From assembly GCA_963710645.1 (NCBI GenBank), contig CAVQBD010000005.1, forward strand, positions 1 to 64,000: a DNA stretch of 64,000 nt, in the 5' to 3' direction. The DNA is from FEB-10 sp963710645 (GTDB taxonomy: Bacteria; Acidobacteriota; Thermoanaerobaculia; Thermoanaerobaculales; Sulfomarinibacteraceae). The notes under the pieces were generated by a model that was not told the origin of the DNA, made no database searches, and was given only the letters and a program-made list of their open reading frames with translations. Positions within the stretch are counted from its first letter, which is position 1, and each line of letters begins with the position of its first letter. The position numbers and the translations under genes were made by a program. Below are positions 17,278 through 25,797 of this stretch, piece by piece.

Positions 17278-18984
17278 ATGTCTGCGATGCGAAGTGTTCA
17301 ATATCTCATCGGAATCGTTGCGATAGGTTCCCTCATGGTTAATCCGGCGGCGGCCGGTGATACCGAAGCGGACCTGGGGACAGCGTCCATCACTTCCCTG
17401 CAGGCGGGAGTCTCGACCGGGACACCCGAGCTTGCGGGCCCATGGATCACCGTTTCGCCGTGTCCCGAGGGAGTCTCGCGTCCCGCAGGGGCGGTCGTCT
17501 CCGGGAAATTCTACGTCATCGGCGGTGAGTCGACGGGTGGCGTTCGATCCGGTTACGTTCAAGAGTACGATCCGGTGACCGAGATGTGGGACAACACCAA
17601 TGCCACAATGCCAACCCCGGCCTCCAACATCTGTGCCGCCGTCTACGGAACGGACATCTACATCCCCGGTGGCTACGACGGCACCTACCTGACCGATCTG
17701 CAGGTCTACCACACTGCCACGGACACCTGGGAAACGATCGCCACCGATCCGCTCCCTTACGGCCCCAGCGGAGGCGCCTGCGCCTCGTACGGCGGGAAGA
17801 TCTACGTCTTCGGTGGGAATGACGCTGGTGTCTACCAGGATGCTGCCTACGTCTACGACCCGGTGGCCGCGGCCGGCGTGCGGTGGTCGCCTATTGCACC
17901 TCTACCCGTCGCTGGAGGGTACGGAGCGGCTGTCCCGGCATTGAACGGTGTCTTCTATGGGGGCTTCATCGACGCCACAGTTGCCGATCGTGCCGAGATC
18001 TACTGGTACGACCCCGTGTTGAACTCGTGGACGACATACCCCTCCCTGACCACCCCCCGTGGAGGTGCTCGCCTGTGGACCTATGAGGGCAAGCTGGCCG
18101 TCGGCGGCGGTGGCTGGGGAACCTACCTGAGCTCGGTGGAGGAGTACGACCTGGGCGCCGGCCTGGGCGGCGTCTGGACCGCCGGGAACCCGCTCAACGT
18201 AGGACGCCGGACCTTTGCCGCGGCCCAGGACAACCTCAACTCGGTCCTGTATGCAGGGGCCGGTTGGGCAGGGGGCTTCCTGGCAGATGTGGAACACTCC
18301 GAATTCATGCCCGACGGACGCGCAAACGTGCTGGTGTCGAGAGGGATCCCCTACCAGGGCATATTCGAGAATATTTACGGTGGGGACCGATGGCCCGAGA
18401 TGACCGCCGCCCTCAACGAAAACGCCAATTCGGTCACCGTGGCCCCGGATCTGTCGGACAGCGGGTACATGGCACAGTTCGATGCGCTGTGGGTGGATCA
18501 ACGGGGCAACAACAACGACCCGGACGGATTTCTCACAGCTCCCGAGGTCGCCAACATCGCCGCCTTCATCGCCTCGGGCAAACGGGTGGTCATGTTCGGC
18601 GAAAACAGCTCCTGGTCGAACTGGAACAACCAGATCCTCGGGATCTGCGGCGGCAGCCACGCCGGCAGCAGCAACGGAACGGCCAACACCGTACTCGCCC
18701 ACGAGCTGACCGATGGCGTCGCTCAGATCAACATCATCGCGGGAGGTGCCGCCGACAGCGGAGTCCCCCTGTTCGACCAGAACGTCGCCACGCTGTGGCC
18801 GGCATGCGGTGAGGTCTTGACGATCCTCGAGGTGGGCTCTCAACAGGACGACCAATGGCCGATACTCGACAATGCAATATTCTTCACCAATGTGGCCGAG
18901 TGGATCGGATTCCACGACGGCATGCCCTTCTCCGACGGCTTCGAGTCGGGCGACACCTCGAGGTGGTCCGCCACTCACCCCTGA
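17278..18984 (+). CDS. Secreted Kelch-repeat protein with C-terminal amidotransferase-like region
   Basis: 568 residues; ATG with AAGGAGGAGGA 2-5 nt upstream. Signal peptide about 1-27 (VNPAAAGD). Residues about 45-335 hold five to six Kelch blades (FYVIGGESTGG, IYIPGGYDG, IYVFGGND, LAVGGGGWGTYL), i.e. a beta-propeller. Residues about 340-540 (NVLVSRGIPYQGIFENIYGG, FDALWVDQRGNN, ASGKRVVMFGEN) look like a class I glutamine-amidotransferase-type Rossmann region without an obvious catalytic Cys. The C-terminus FSDGFESGDTSRWS is a recurrent tail of secreted proteins in some phyla and may be a sorting or processing signal. Followed by its own terminator. Confidence 0.8.
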   Translation: MSAMRSVQYLIGIVAIGSLMVNPAAAGDTEADLGTASITSLQAGVSTGTPELAGPWITVSPCPEGVSRPAGAVVSGKFYVIGGESTGGVRSGYVQEYDPVTEMWDNTNATMPTPASNICAAVYGTDIYIPGGYDGTYLTDLQVYHTATDTWETIATDPLPYGPSGGACASYGGKIYVFGGNDAGVYQDAAYVYDPVAAAGVRWSPIAPLPVAGGYGAAVPALNGVFYGGFIDATVADRAEIYWYDPVLNSWTTYPSLTTPRGGARLWTYEGKLAVGGGGWGTYLSSVEEYDLGAGLGGVWTAGNPLNVGRRTFAAAQDNLNSVLYAGAGWAGGFLADVEHSEFMPDGRANVLVSRGIPYQGIFENIYGGDRWPEMTAALNENANSVTVAPDLSDSGYMAQFDALWVDQRGNNNDPDGFLTAPEVANIAAFIASGKRVVMFGENSSWSNWNNQILGICGGSHAGSSNGTANTVLAHELTDGVAQINIIAGGAADSGVPLFDQNVATLWPACGEVLTILEVGSQQDDQWPILDNAIFFTNVAEWIGFHDGMPFSDGFESGDTSRWSATHP

Positions 18985-19004
18985 AGCCAGTCCCTTTCAA
19001 AAAC

Positions 19005-19034
19005 AACGGGCGTCCTCGAGGGCGCCCGTTTTTT
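19005..19034 (+). terminator. Rho-independent terminator after the Kelch gene
   Basis: AACGGGCG and CGCCCGTT form an 8-bp stem with a 10-base loop, followed by a T6 tract. Confidence 0.88.
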
Positions 19035-19091
19035 CTGACAACAAACTCGGCCACAGAGGCCATCCACAGTGCGGGCTACACTGTGCGGGCG

Positions 19092-19991
19092 ATGAACGAG
19101 ACCGAACAACCCCTCGAGGTCGCGTGCGAATCATGCGGGGCGGAGATGGAGATCGAGCCCCGGATGCGCACTGCGCGGTGCCCGTATTGTGACTCCCCCG
19201 CAGTGGTGGACCGGCCACGCACCGAGGACCGTCCCGATCCGGTCTTCGTCATTGGTTTCGCGGTGGACCGACACCAGGCCGAGCGCGCGATCCGCCAACG
19301 CATCGGCAGCAAATGGCTGGCATCTCGGGCCTTCAAACAGGCCCGCGTCGAACACCTCCAGGGCGTCTATATGCCGGCCTATCTTTGGTCGGCGGCTTCG
19401 GACTCCATCTACTCGGCGGTCGTGGGTGAGTACTACTACGCATCAACATTGGACCCGCGAAAGAAGAAGGCCCGGCGCGAACGCAAGATCGAGTTCCACG
19501 AATTCAAAGGCGAGCACGCCAGCTACGTTGCGGATGTCGTGGTGTCCGCCTCCCGCGGCCTGCCCAACGCCGAGATCGAGGCCATAGAGCCCTTCGATCT
19601 GGAAGGCCTGCGCCGCTACTCCCCTGCCCTGGTGTCGGGCTGGATCTCCGAAGAGCCGTCCCTGACGGTGGGAGAGTGCCGGGGTCTTGCCCGCGCCGAG
19701 GCCGAGGCGAAGGTTCAGGGTGAGCTCCGCCAATTCATGCCCGGCGACGTCCTGCAGCACATCAAGAGCCACACGCGATTCCGCTCCGAGTCCCTCGATC
19801 TTGTGCTGTTGCCGGTGTGGGTCTTTGCCCTGCGCTATCACCCGGCCAAACCACCGGTGCGCTTCCTCGTCAATGGTCAAACCGGTACGGTGCACGGTAA
19901 GACGCCCGTGTCATGGGCCAAGATCGCGGCCATCGCGGCCGCGGTGGCCGGGCTTATCGGATTGATCGTCCTCCTGGGGCGGTTGCTGTGA
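19092..19991 (+). CDS. Zinc-ribbon membrane-anchored protein, paralogue A
   Basis: 299 residues. C12, C15, C30 and C33 (CESCG ... CPYC) form an N-terminal zinc ribbon; a soluble middle domain contains SKWLASRAFKQARVEHLQGVY and VVVSASRGLP; one membrane helix closes the protein (about 275-298). The next gene encodes a paralogue with the same order and overlaps this one by GTGA. Membrane-tethered zinc-ribbon proteins of this shape are widespread but their role is unknown to me. A TACACT box ends 9 nt before the ATG. Confidence 0.7.
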   Translation: MNETEQPLEVACESCGAEMEIEPRMRTARCPYCDSPAVVDRPRTEDRPDPVFVIGFAVDRHQAERAIRQRIGSKWLASRAFKQARVEHLQGVYMPAYLWSAASDSIYSAVVGEYYYASTLDPRKKKARRERKIEFHEFKGEHASYVADVVVSASRGLPNAEIEAIEPFDLEGLRRYSPALVSGWISEEPSLTVGECRGLARAEAEAKVQGELRQFMPGDVLQHIKSHTRFRSESLDLVLLPVWVFALRYHPAKPPVRFLVNGQTGTVHGKTPVSWAKIAAIAAAVAGLIGLIVLLGRLL

Positions 19992-20941
19992 ACACGGGCG
20001 CGACCTGCAGCCGCTGCCGGAGCCCATTCGAGCGTGAGGATCTCCGGTGCCCGATCTGTGCCATGGCCGCCCCGATCGAGACCGCCGAGGAGTCCTCCGA
20101 GCCGGTGGTCGAGGTCCTGCGGTGTGACGGCTGCGGAGCCGCGGTCTCCTACGACGTCACGGCGCAGGCGCCGAGATGCGTTTTCTGTGGATCGGTGACC
20201 CGTTTGGAATCACCCGGTGATCCGGTGGACCAGGCCGCGCAGTTTCTGCCGTTTACGGTGAATCGGCACCGGGCCGAACAGGTCTTTCGGGACTGGTTGG
20301 GCAGCCTCGGCTGGTTCCGGCCGTCGGATCTGCGGTCGGCCGGCCGGCTCGAGACCATGCGACCGCTCATGTGGGTCGGGTGGGCCCTCGACGCCGAGGC
20401 CCTGGTGAGCTGGACCGCCGACTCGGACGTGGGCACCGGCCGGGCAGACTGGGCGCCACACGCAGGACAGACCGGAATGGTCTTCGTCGACATCGTCGGT
20501 TCCGCCTCGCGGGGCCTCACCGACTCCGAGACCTCCGAGCTCATGGGGAGCTACGATCTGTCCACCGCCGCTCCCGATCCACCAGGTGAACCATCCGACG
20601 CCGTCATCGAGCTCTTCGGGCTGCCGCGCTCCTCGGCGAGACAGCAGGTCCGAACACTCATCCGCCAACTGGTGGCCCGGCGGCTCGAGGAAACTCACAT
20701 CCCCGGCTCCAGATTCCGCAACCTGAAAACCTCCATCGTTCTGGGCGGACTGACCACCCGCCGGGTGGCCTTCCCGGCCTGGGTCATCGCCTACCGTTAC
20801 GGCAAGGACCTCTACCGGTTCGTGCTTTCCGGCCAGGACGCTGAATGCCTCATGGGCGAGGCGCCCCTTTCCACGGTCAAAATCGTACTCGCCATTCTTG
20901 GCGCGATCGCAGCCCTCGTTCTACTTGTGGCCCTGTTCTGA
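19988..20941 (+). CDS. Zinc-ribbon membrane-anchored protein, paralogue B
   Basis: 317 residues with a GTG start overlapping the stop of paralogue A (GTGA). Two zinc ribbons at the N-terminus: C7-C10-C21-C24 and a second CDGCG ... CVFC pair. The middle domain matches paralogue A (VDIVGSASRGL; FRNLKTSIVLGG; FPAWVIAYRYGKDLYRFVLSGQ against LPVWVFALRYHPAKPPVRFL), and the C-terminus is one membrane helix. The pair arose by tandem duplication and probably forms a complex. Function unknown. Confidence 0.7.
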   Translation: MNTGATCSRCRSPFEREDLRCPICAMAAPIETAEESSEPVVEVLRCDGCGAAVSYDVTAQAPRCVFCGSVTRLESPGDPVDQAAQFLPFTVNRHRAEQVFRDWLGSLGWFRPSDLRSAGRLETMRPLMWVGWALDAEALVSWTADSDVGTGRADWAPHAGQTGMVFVDIVGSASRGLTDSETSELMGSYDLSTAAPDPPGEPSDAVIELFGLPRSSARQQVRTLIRQLVARRLEETHIPGSRFRNLKTSIVLGGLTTRRVAFPAWVIAYRYGKDLYRFVLSGQDAECLMGEAPLSTVKIVLAILGAIAALVLLVALF

Positions 20942-20963
20942 CAGCCGGCCTGCTACGCTCCCC

Positions 20964-22244
20964 ATGGATCGAATGAAGTTCCTCGGCAAGCTCCGTGCGC
21001 CGTACCATCCGGACTCACCGCTGCCGCTCTGGCTGCTGCTGGGTCTCGTTGTGCTGGCCGGCACCGCGCTCGTCCGTCTCGCCGTCGAGCCGCGGACGGC
21101 CGATTCCCCCATCGATATACGGCCGCTCTTCCTCGGCCAGTCCATCCTGGTTGCGGGAGCGGACCCCTACGATGACCAGCTCCTCAAGGACACCTGGAAG
21201 AACATGGTTCAACGCGAGGGCCTGAAGTCGGTGCTCCTCCCCGGCCGTCCATTCACGCCGCTCCTCCACCCTCCCTGGGCACTGCCCATATTCACGGTGT
21301 TTGGGGGAACTCCTTGGTCGACGGCGAGGATTGTGTGGTGGTTCGCCGTCTCGTTCTTCCTTCTCGGGATTGCGTGGTTGGTGGCCCGTGCAGCGCCCGC
21401 GACGAGCCGATTCATCCCCCTGACCGACACTCTCTTGCTCGCGCTGGCGTTCAGGGCCACCGACTGGGCGCTCTTTGTGGGTCAGCCCATGTTTCTCTGT
21501 CTCGTCTTCGGCTTCGCCGCGTGGAATTTCGACCGCACGGGCCGTCCGATCCCGGCCGGCATCGCCCTCGGGCTGGCGTCGTTCAAGATCACTCTGGTGG
21601 TGCCCTTCGTCCTGCTGACGCTCTTCCGGCGGCGGTGGTCCGTGATTGCCGTCGCAATCCTCACCGGGCTGGTACTGGTCGCAGTCTTTGTCATCCTGAG
21701 CGATGATCCAGCCGCGTCGTTCGAGAGCTACCGGGATCAGATCCTCTTTCATCTGCCCCCGACCTACAGCCAGGATGTTCCCGGCTACCCCCTGGCCTTT
21801 AATATGGTGGCCAAGACGCAATTCGCCGCTCTGGCCGAGTGCATCATCCCGGGGGCAGGCAGCTACGCCGCGGTGGTGAATCTGCTGCCCGCGATGTTGA
21901 TCCTGCCGTTCTGGATCGTCCCTTTGTGGCGGCGACAGGTCAGCGATTTTCGCGTCTTCCCGATCTTCGCAGTGCTGACGCTGTTGTGTACCTACCACCT
22001 GCACTACGACGCGCTGGTGCTGCTCCCGATCTACCTCGTGCTCTTCGAGGCGGACCGTACGGAACGGATCGCGTTACTCGTATCCAGCGCCTTCCTGCTG
22101 CTGCCCATCAACGGGGTACTGAATCAACTTGACCTTCCCCCGGCCCTCAACCTCCTGTACTACAACTTCCAGATCGGCCTCCTGGGCCTGGCCGTGGTCC
22201 TGACCTGGGGTATGCGGAGGACTCTCGCCGGTCCCGAACCCTGA
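20964..22244 (+). CDS. GT87-family (DUF2029) polyprenyl-sugar glycosyltransferase
   Basis: 426 residues with about ten membrane helices (GT-C fold). GADPYDDQLLKDTW in the first extracytoplasmic loop carries the acidic motif typical of these enzymes, and LLHPPWALP and FVGQPMFLCLVFGFAAW match the GT87/alpha-mannosyltransferase style seen in cell-envelope glycan synthesis. Uses a lipid-linked sugar donor at the outer face of the inner membrane; the acceptor is unknown. TACGCT lies 4 nt before the ATG; a second ATG 9 nt later is also possible. Confidence 0.8.
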   Translation: MDRMKFLGKLRAPYHPDSPLPLWLLLGLVVLAGTALVRLAVEPRTADSPIDIRPLFLGQSILVAGADPYDDQLLKDTWKNMVQREGLKSVLLPGRPFTPLLHPPWALPIFTVFGGTPWSTARIVWWFAVSFFLLGIAWLVARAAPATSRFIPLTDTLLLALAFRATDWALFVGQPMFLCLVFGFAAWNFDRTGRPIPAGIALGLASFKITLVVPFVLLTLFRRRWSVIAVAILTGLVLVAVFVILSDDPAASFESYRDQILFHLPPTYSQDVPGYPLAFNMVAKTQFAALAECIIPGAGSYAAVVNLLPAMLILPFWIVPLWRRQVSDFRVFPIFAVLTLLCTYHLHYDALVLLPIYLVLFEADRTERIALLVSSAFLLLPINGVLNQLDLPPALNLLYYNFQIGLLGLAVVLTWGMRRTLAGPEP

Positions 22245-22312
22245 TCCAACCCGAAAAACCCGCCCAATCCTAGGACCTGGCACCGGAAAAAGATCCGCAC
22301 ATTTTCAGCACA

Positions 22313-22371
22313 TTTTCTTCATGACAAATCTCATCTCGGAACATAGGTTGTAATCAACCGGGGAGGAATCC
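22313..22371 (+). promoter_or_regulatory. Conserved 59-nt leader of hydrolase unit 1
   Basis: Nearly identical 59-nt block (TTTTCTTCATGACAAATCTC ... GGGAGGAATCC) before all three hydrolase genes, including the ribosome binding site. It probably includes promoter or mRNA-leader signals kept during duplication. Confidence 0.6.
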
Positions 22372-24080
22372 ATGGAAAAGATGAGACGAGCCCTTCGCGT
22401 TCGGCTGTGCGTTCTGTGCTTACTCGCGCTGGCTGTTCCGCTGGCAGCGACGGCCCAGGAGAGTTAACCGAGTGGGTGGAGATGCCCGATGGGGTGCTGC
22501 TCGCCACCGAGGTCTACCTGCCCGATGGCGACGGGCCGTGGCCCGTGGTGCTGGCCAGGACCCCCTACGGCCGGGAGAACCTCGGTTTAATTTTGCTGGG
22601 ACCACCATCCTTCTATACCGACGACGGCTACGCCTTCGTGGCCCAGGACATACGCGGTACTGGCGAGTCAGAGGGCGACTTCAACTACACCAACGACACG
22701 GTAGACGGTCACACGACCGTGGACTGGATCACCGATCAGTCGTGGTGCGACGGCAACATCGAAATGGGCGGGTTCTCGGCCGGGGGACAAATGAGCTATG
22801 CCATGGCCACCGGGGCGCCCGAAGCGGTCAGATCCCTACGCAGCGAGGCGGCGACCACCGATTTCTATCATCACGCCGTCTATCAGGGAGGCGCCTTCCG
22901 TTGGGACTACACCGGAACGTTCTTTGAGCTCATAGGCAGGGAAGACCTTCTCGAGGAGTTGTTGGAGCATCGGCTCCTCGACGAATTCTGGGAGCCGTAT
23001 CAGTGGATCGAACGGGCGGACGATGTCCACACGCCCATGCTCCACATTGGGGGGTGGTACGACGTCGCCCTGCAGGGTGCGCTCGACACATTCCGTGCAT
23101 TCCAGCACCAGGGCGTTGACGGCGCCCGCGGCAACCAGTACCTCATCATGGGTCCCTGGACGCACGACGAGGAATGGGGCGGGCGGATCGCGGGCGGGGT
23201 GTACTACCCCGAAAATGCGGACATCGACATCGAGGCGGTCCGCGCCGCGTTCAGGGACTTCTGGGTCAAGGGCGAGGCCACCGGCGTCGACCAATGGCCC
23301 GCGGTGAAGGTCTACCTCATGGGCGACGTCAAGGATGAAGATGCACCTGGGAATCGGTGGATCGAGCTCGACGACTGGCCGCCCTGGTCGTATACAAAGC
23401 CCTGGTACCTCGACGCCATCGGCGGCCTTTCGGAAAACGTGTCATTCCCCGGATCCACAACTCTCACCATGGACCCCAATGATCCTGTGCCGACCATGGG
23501 CGGTGCAAATGTTTTCACCGCCGCGGGACCGCTGCTGCAGTGGAATGCCGAAGACCGTGACGACGTCCTCACCTTCACCTCCGAGGCGCTCGAGCAGCCC
23601 GTGGCCATCATGGGTCCGGTCACGGCGCGCATCTGGATCCGGCCCGATACCACCGACCTGGATCTCAGCGTCCGACTCTGCGACGTCTACCCGCAAGAAC
23701 ACTACCCGGTGGACCAGTCACGCCTCGTCATCGACGGCATCCAGCGGGCACGGATGCGCTGCGGCGACGATCACGAGTGCTTTCTCGAACCCGGTGTCCC
23801 CACCGAGATCGAGGTGGATCTCTGGTCCACCGCCATCGTCTTTGCGGCCGGCCACCAGATCCGGGTCTCCATTGCCGGCTCCAACTACCCCCGCTTCGAG
23901 GTCAACCCCAACCACGGCGGCGATCTCAACGGCGACGACCCGGTGGTGATCGCCTACCCCGAGATCCTGTTCGGGCCGGATCACCCGTCCCGCATCCTGC
24001 TCCCGGTCATCCGACTGGATGACATCCAGGTCCGCGGCACACCCGGGGACAATCCTTCAGCAGAGCTGCCGAGCAACTGA
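22372..24080 (+). CDS. CocE/NonD family hydrolase, copy 1, frameshifted after the signal peptide
   Basis: The ATG at 22372 starts MEKMRRALRVRLCVLCLLAL..., the same signal peptide as copies 2 and 3, but after AQE one base is missing (GAGAGTTAACC against GAGCAGTTCACC in the others) and a TAA stop follows at 22465-22467. The catalytic body continues in another frame from LTEWVEMPDGVLLATEVYLP to the stop at 24080. It has the family's GGFSAGG nucleophile elbow, GGWYD aspartate and GPWTH histidine, and a C-terminal jelly roll. Without re-initiation at an internal start (GTG at 22407 or ATG at 22482) no product is made, and any such product lacks the secretion signal. Family members cleave esters, amides or X-Pro dipeptides. 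Confidence 0.85.
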
Positions 24081-24140
24081 GCCATGGTCGAATCCACTCT
24101 CCCCTTTTGCCGACATACACCCACTGCAAGGAAACCCATC

Positions 24141-25607
24141 ATGCGTCGATCAGGGACCTGGCTTTTCGGTTGTGCCGCCGTGCTTCTGGGCAGCAGTGTT
24201 GCGTGGGGTGCTACCATCACCGTCAACACGACCACAATGTGGACCATCGAGGACGATCACTGTTCGTTCCTCGAGGCCATGGAGAATGCGAACGACGGCG
24301 CAGTCCATGTCGATTGCGTAGCCGGAGATCCGGGGCTCGACATCATCGAACTGGGTGAAGGCGAGACCTACAACTTCACGCACGGTTACATGGACGAAGG
24401 AACCATGTTCAGAGTGCGCGAAGCACTCTCGATTGTCGGAAACGGTTCTACAGTGCAGCGGCACATCCTGTCCGGCCCGTTGAAGGAATTCATCAGGGCC
24501 AACCAGGGGATTCACCTGGCGTTGTACGACATCGCCTTTCGCCAGTGGGAGTGGGCGGTTTCCGGAGCGGGCCCGTTGATGTTGACCGACTGCTCATTTC
24601 ATGACAACGACACTGGCGTTTCAGCTTTCGGGATGGCACTCCTGACGAACTGCATATTCAGTGCAAACAGCACAGCAGTGAGCGTTTTTCTCTCGGGAGC
24701 ATCGGTGACCCTGATGGACTGCACACTTGTTCAAAACGACATCGCGGTAGATGTGCTGACCGACATCATCTTGCGGGACAATATGGTGCGCATGGTCCGG
24801 TGTGACCTGTCGGAAAACAACGTCGGGCTGAACGCAGGTCCATATGTTGATTTTGCTTTGGGCGAAGCACTGATCATCGTGGATGACTGTGCCCTGTCGG
24901 GCAACGGCTGGGGCGTGGCCATCTCACCCGCGGCTTGGGACGCCGATTCCAGTGTTCTCCGCGTTCTGCTCCGCCAAACCACGATCGATGGTGGAGAGAT
25001 TGGGGTGAGAATCGGCGGGCCCGTCGAGACCCGGATATCAAACTGCACCATCAGCGGCAACATGGATCCCGGCAGCATCGCAGGTGCCGGCATTGCTCTC
25101 GTCAATGTACCAGGCAGCGAGCACGGGACAGTGACGGTCGCCAACAGCACCATCTGGCACAACGACTACGCTCTCTATCTTTCCTATTATGGCGGATGGC
25201 CTGGCCGGTTGACCCTTCGCGACAGCGTGCTCGCCGGGAGTCGCACCAACTGCGACGCCGAGTACCCGGATGAGTTACACCTTGAATCCCAAGGGTCCAA
25301 CATCACCGACGACAATTCCTGCAATCTAGACCACCCCAACGATCTCGTCGTTGACGATGTCATGCTGTCCGAACTCGGCGACTATGGCGGCCCGACGCCT
25401 GTTCACATGCCCCTCGAAGGCAGCCCGATCATCGACATGGGTGGTTATCAGTGCTCCCGTTTTGACCAGCGCGGGTTTGGGCGGCCCGCCGATGGCGACG
25501 GCGATGGCGTGGCGTATTGCGACTGCGGCGCGGTGGAAGCGGGAGCCGTGCCATACGAGCCACCCGGTGTGCCTGGATTCCCTGACATGCCGCCGGACAC
25601 CCAATAG
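24141..25607 (+). CDS. Secreted CSLREA-type right-handed beta-helix protein, copy 1
   Basis: 488 residues from the ATG at 24141 (AAGGAAA upstream). Signal peptide MRRSGTWLFGCAAVLLGSSVAWG. Then a CSLREA-like block (DDHCSFLEAMENAND), followed by many short turns such as LTDCSFHDNDTGVSA, LTNCIFSANST, LMDCTLVQND, the pattern of pectate-lyase-like beta-helices. The end FDQRGFGRPADGDGDG...CDCGAVE is the standard close of this family. Likely surface or secreted. It lies 60 bases after hydrolase copy 1 and is probably co-transcribed. Confidence 0.85.
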   Translation: MRRSGTWLFGCAAVLLGSSVAWGATITVNTTTMWTIEDDHCSFLEAMENANDGAVHVDCVAGDPGLDIIELGEGETYNFTHGYMDEGTMFRVREALSIVGNGSTVQRHILSGPLKEFIRANQGIHLALYDIAFRQWEWAVSGAGPLMLTDCSFHDNDTGVSAFGMALLTNCIFSANSTAVSVFLSGASVTLMDCTLVQNDIAVDVLTDIILRDNMVRMVRCDLSENNVGLNAGPYVDFALGEALIIVDDCALSGNGWGVAISPAAWDADSSVLRVLLRQTTIDGGEIGVRIGGPVETRISNCTISGNMDPGSIAGAGIALVNVPGSEHGTVTVANSTIWHNDYALYLSYYGGWPGRLTLRDSVLAGSRTNCDAEYPDELHLESQGSNITDDNSCNLDHPNDLVVDDVMLSELGDYGGPTPVHMPLEGSPIIDMGGYQCSRFDQRGFGRPADGDGDGVAYCDCGAVEAGAVPYEPPGVPGFPDMPPDTQ

Positions 25608-25738
25608 ATGCCCCACAAACCTACCGATGTGCCGGGTGCCAGGCTCAACACATGTGCGAATTGTCCCCCTTCGACAGTGCGAGTTGTGTTGGACCTGGCA
25701 CCTGGATGATGATGGATGATCCGCACATTTTCGGCACC

Positions 25739-25797
25739 TTTTCTTCATGACAAATCTCATCTCGGAACATAGATTGTAAGAAACCGGGGAGGGATCC
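25739..25797 (+). promoter_or_regulatory. Conserved 59-nt leader of hydrolase unit 2
   Basis: Same block as 22313-22371, one base different in ACATAGATT. Confidence 0.6.
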
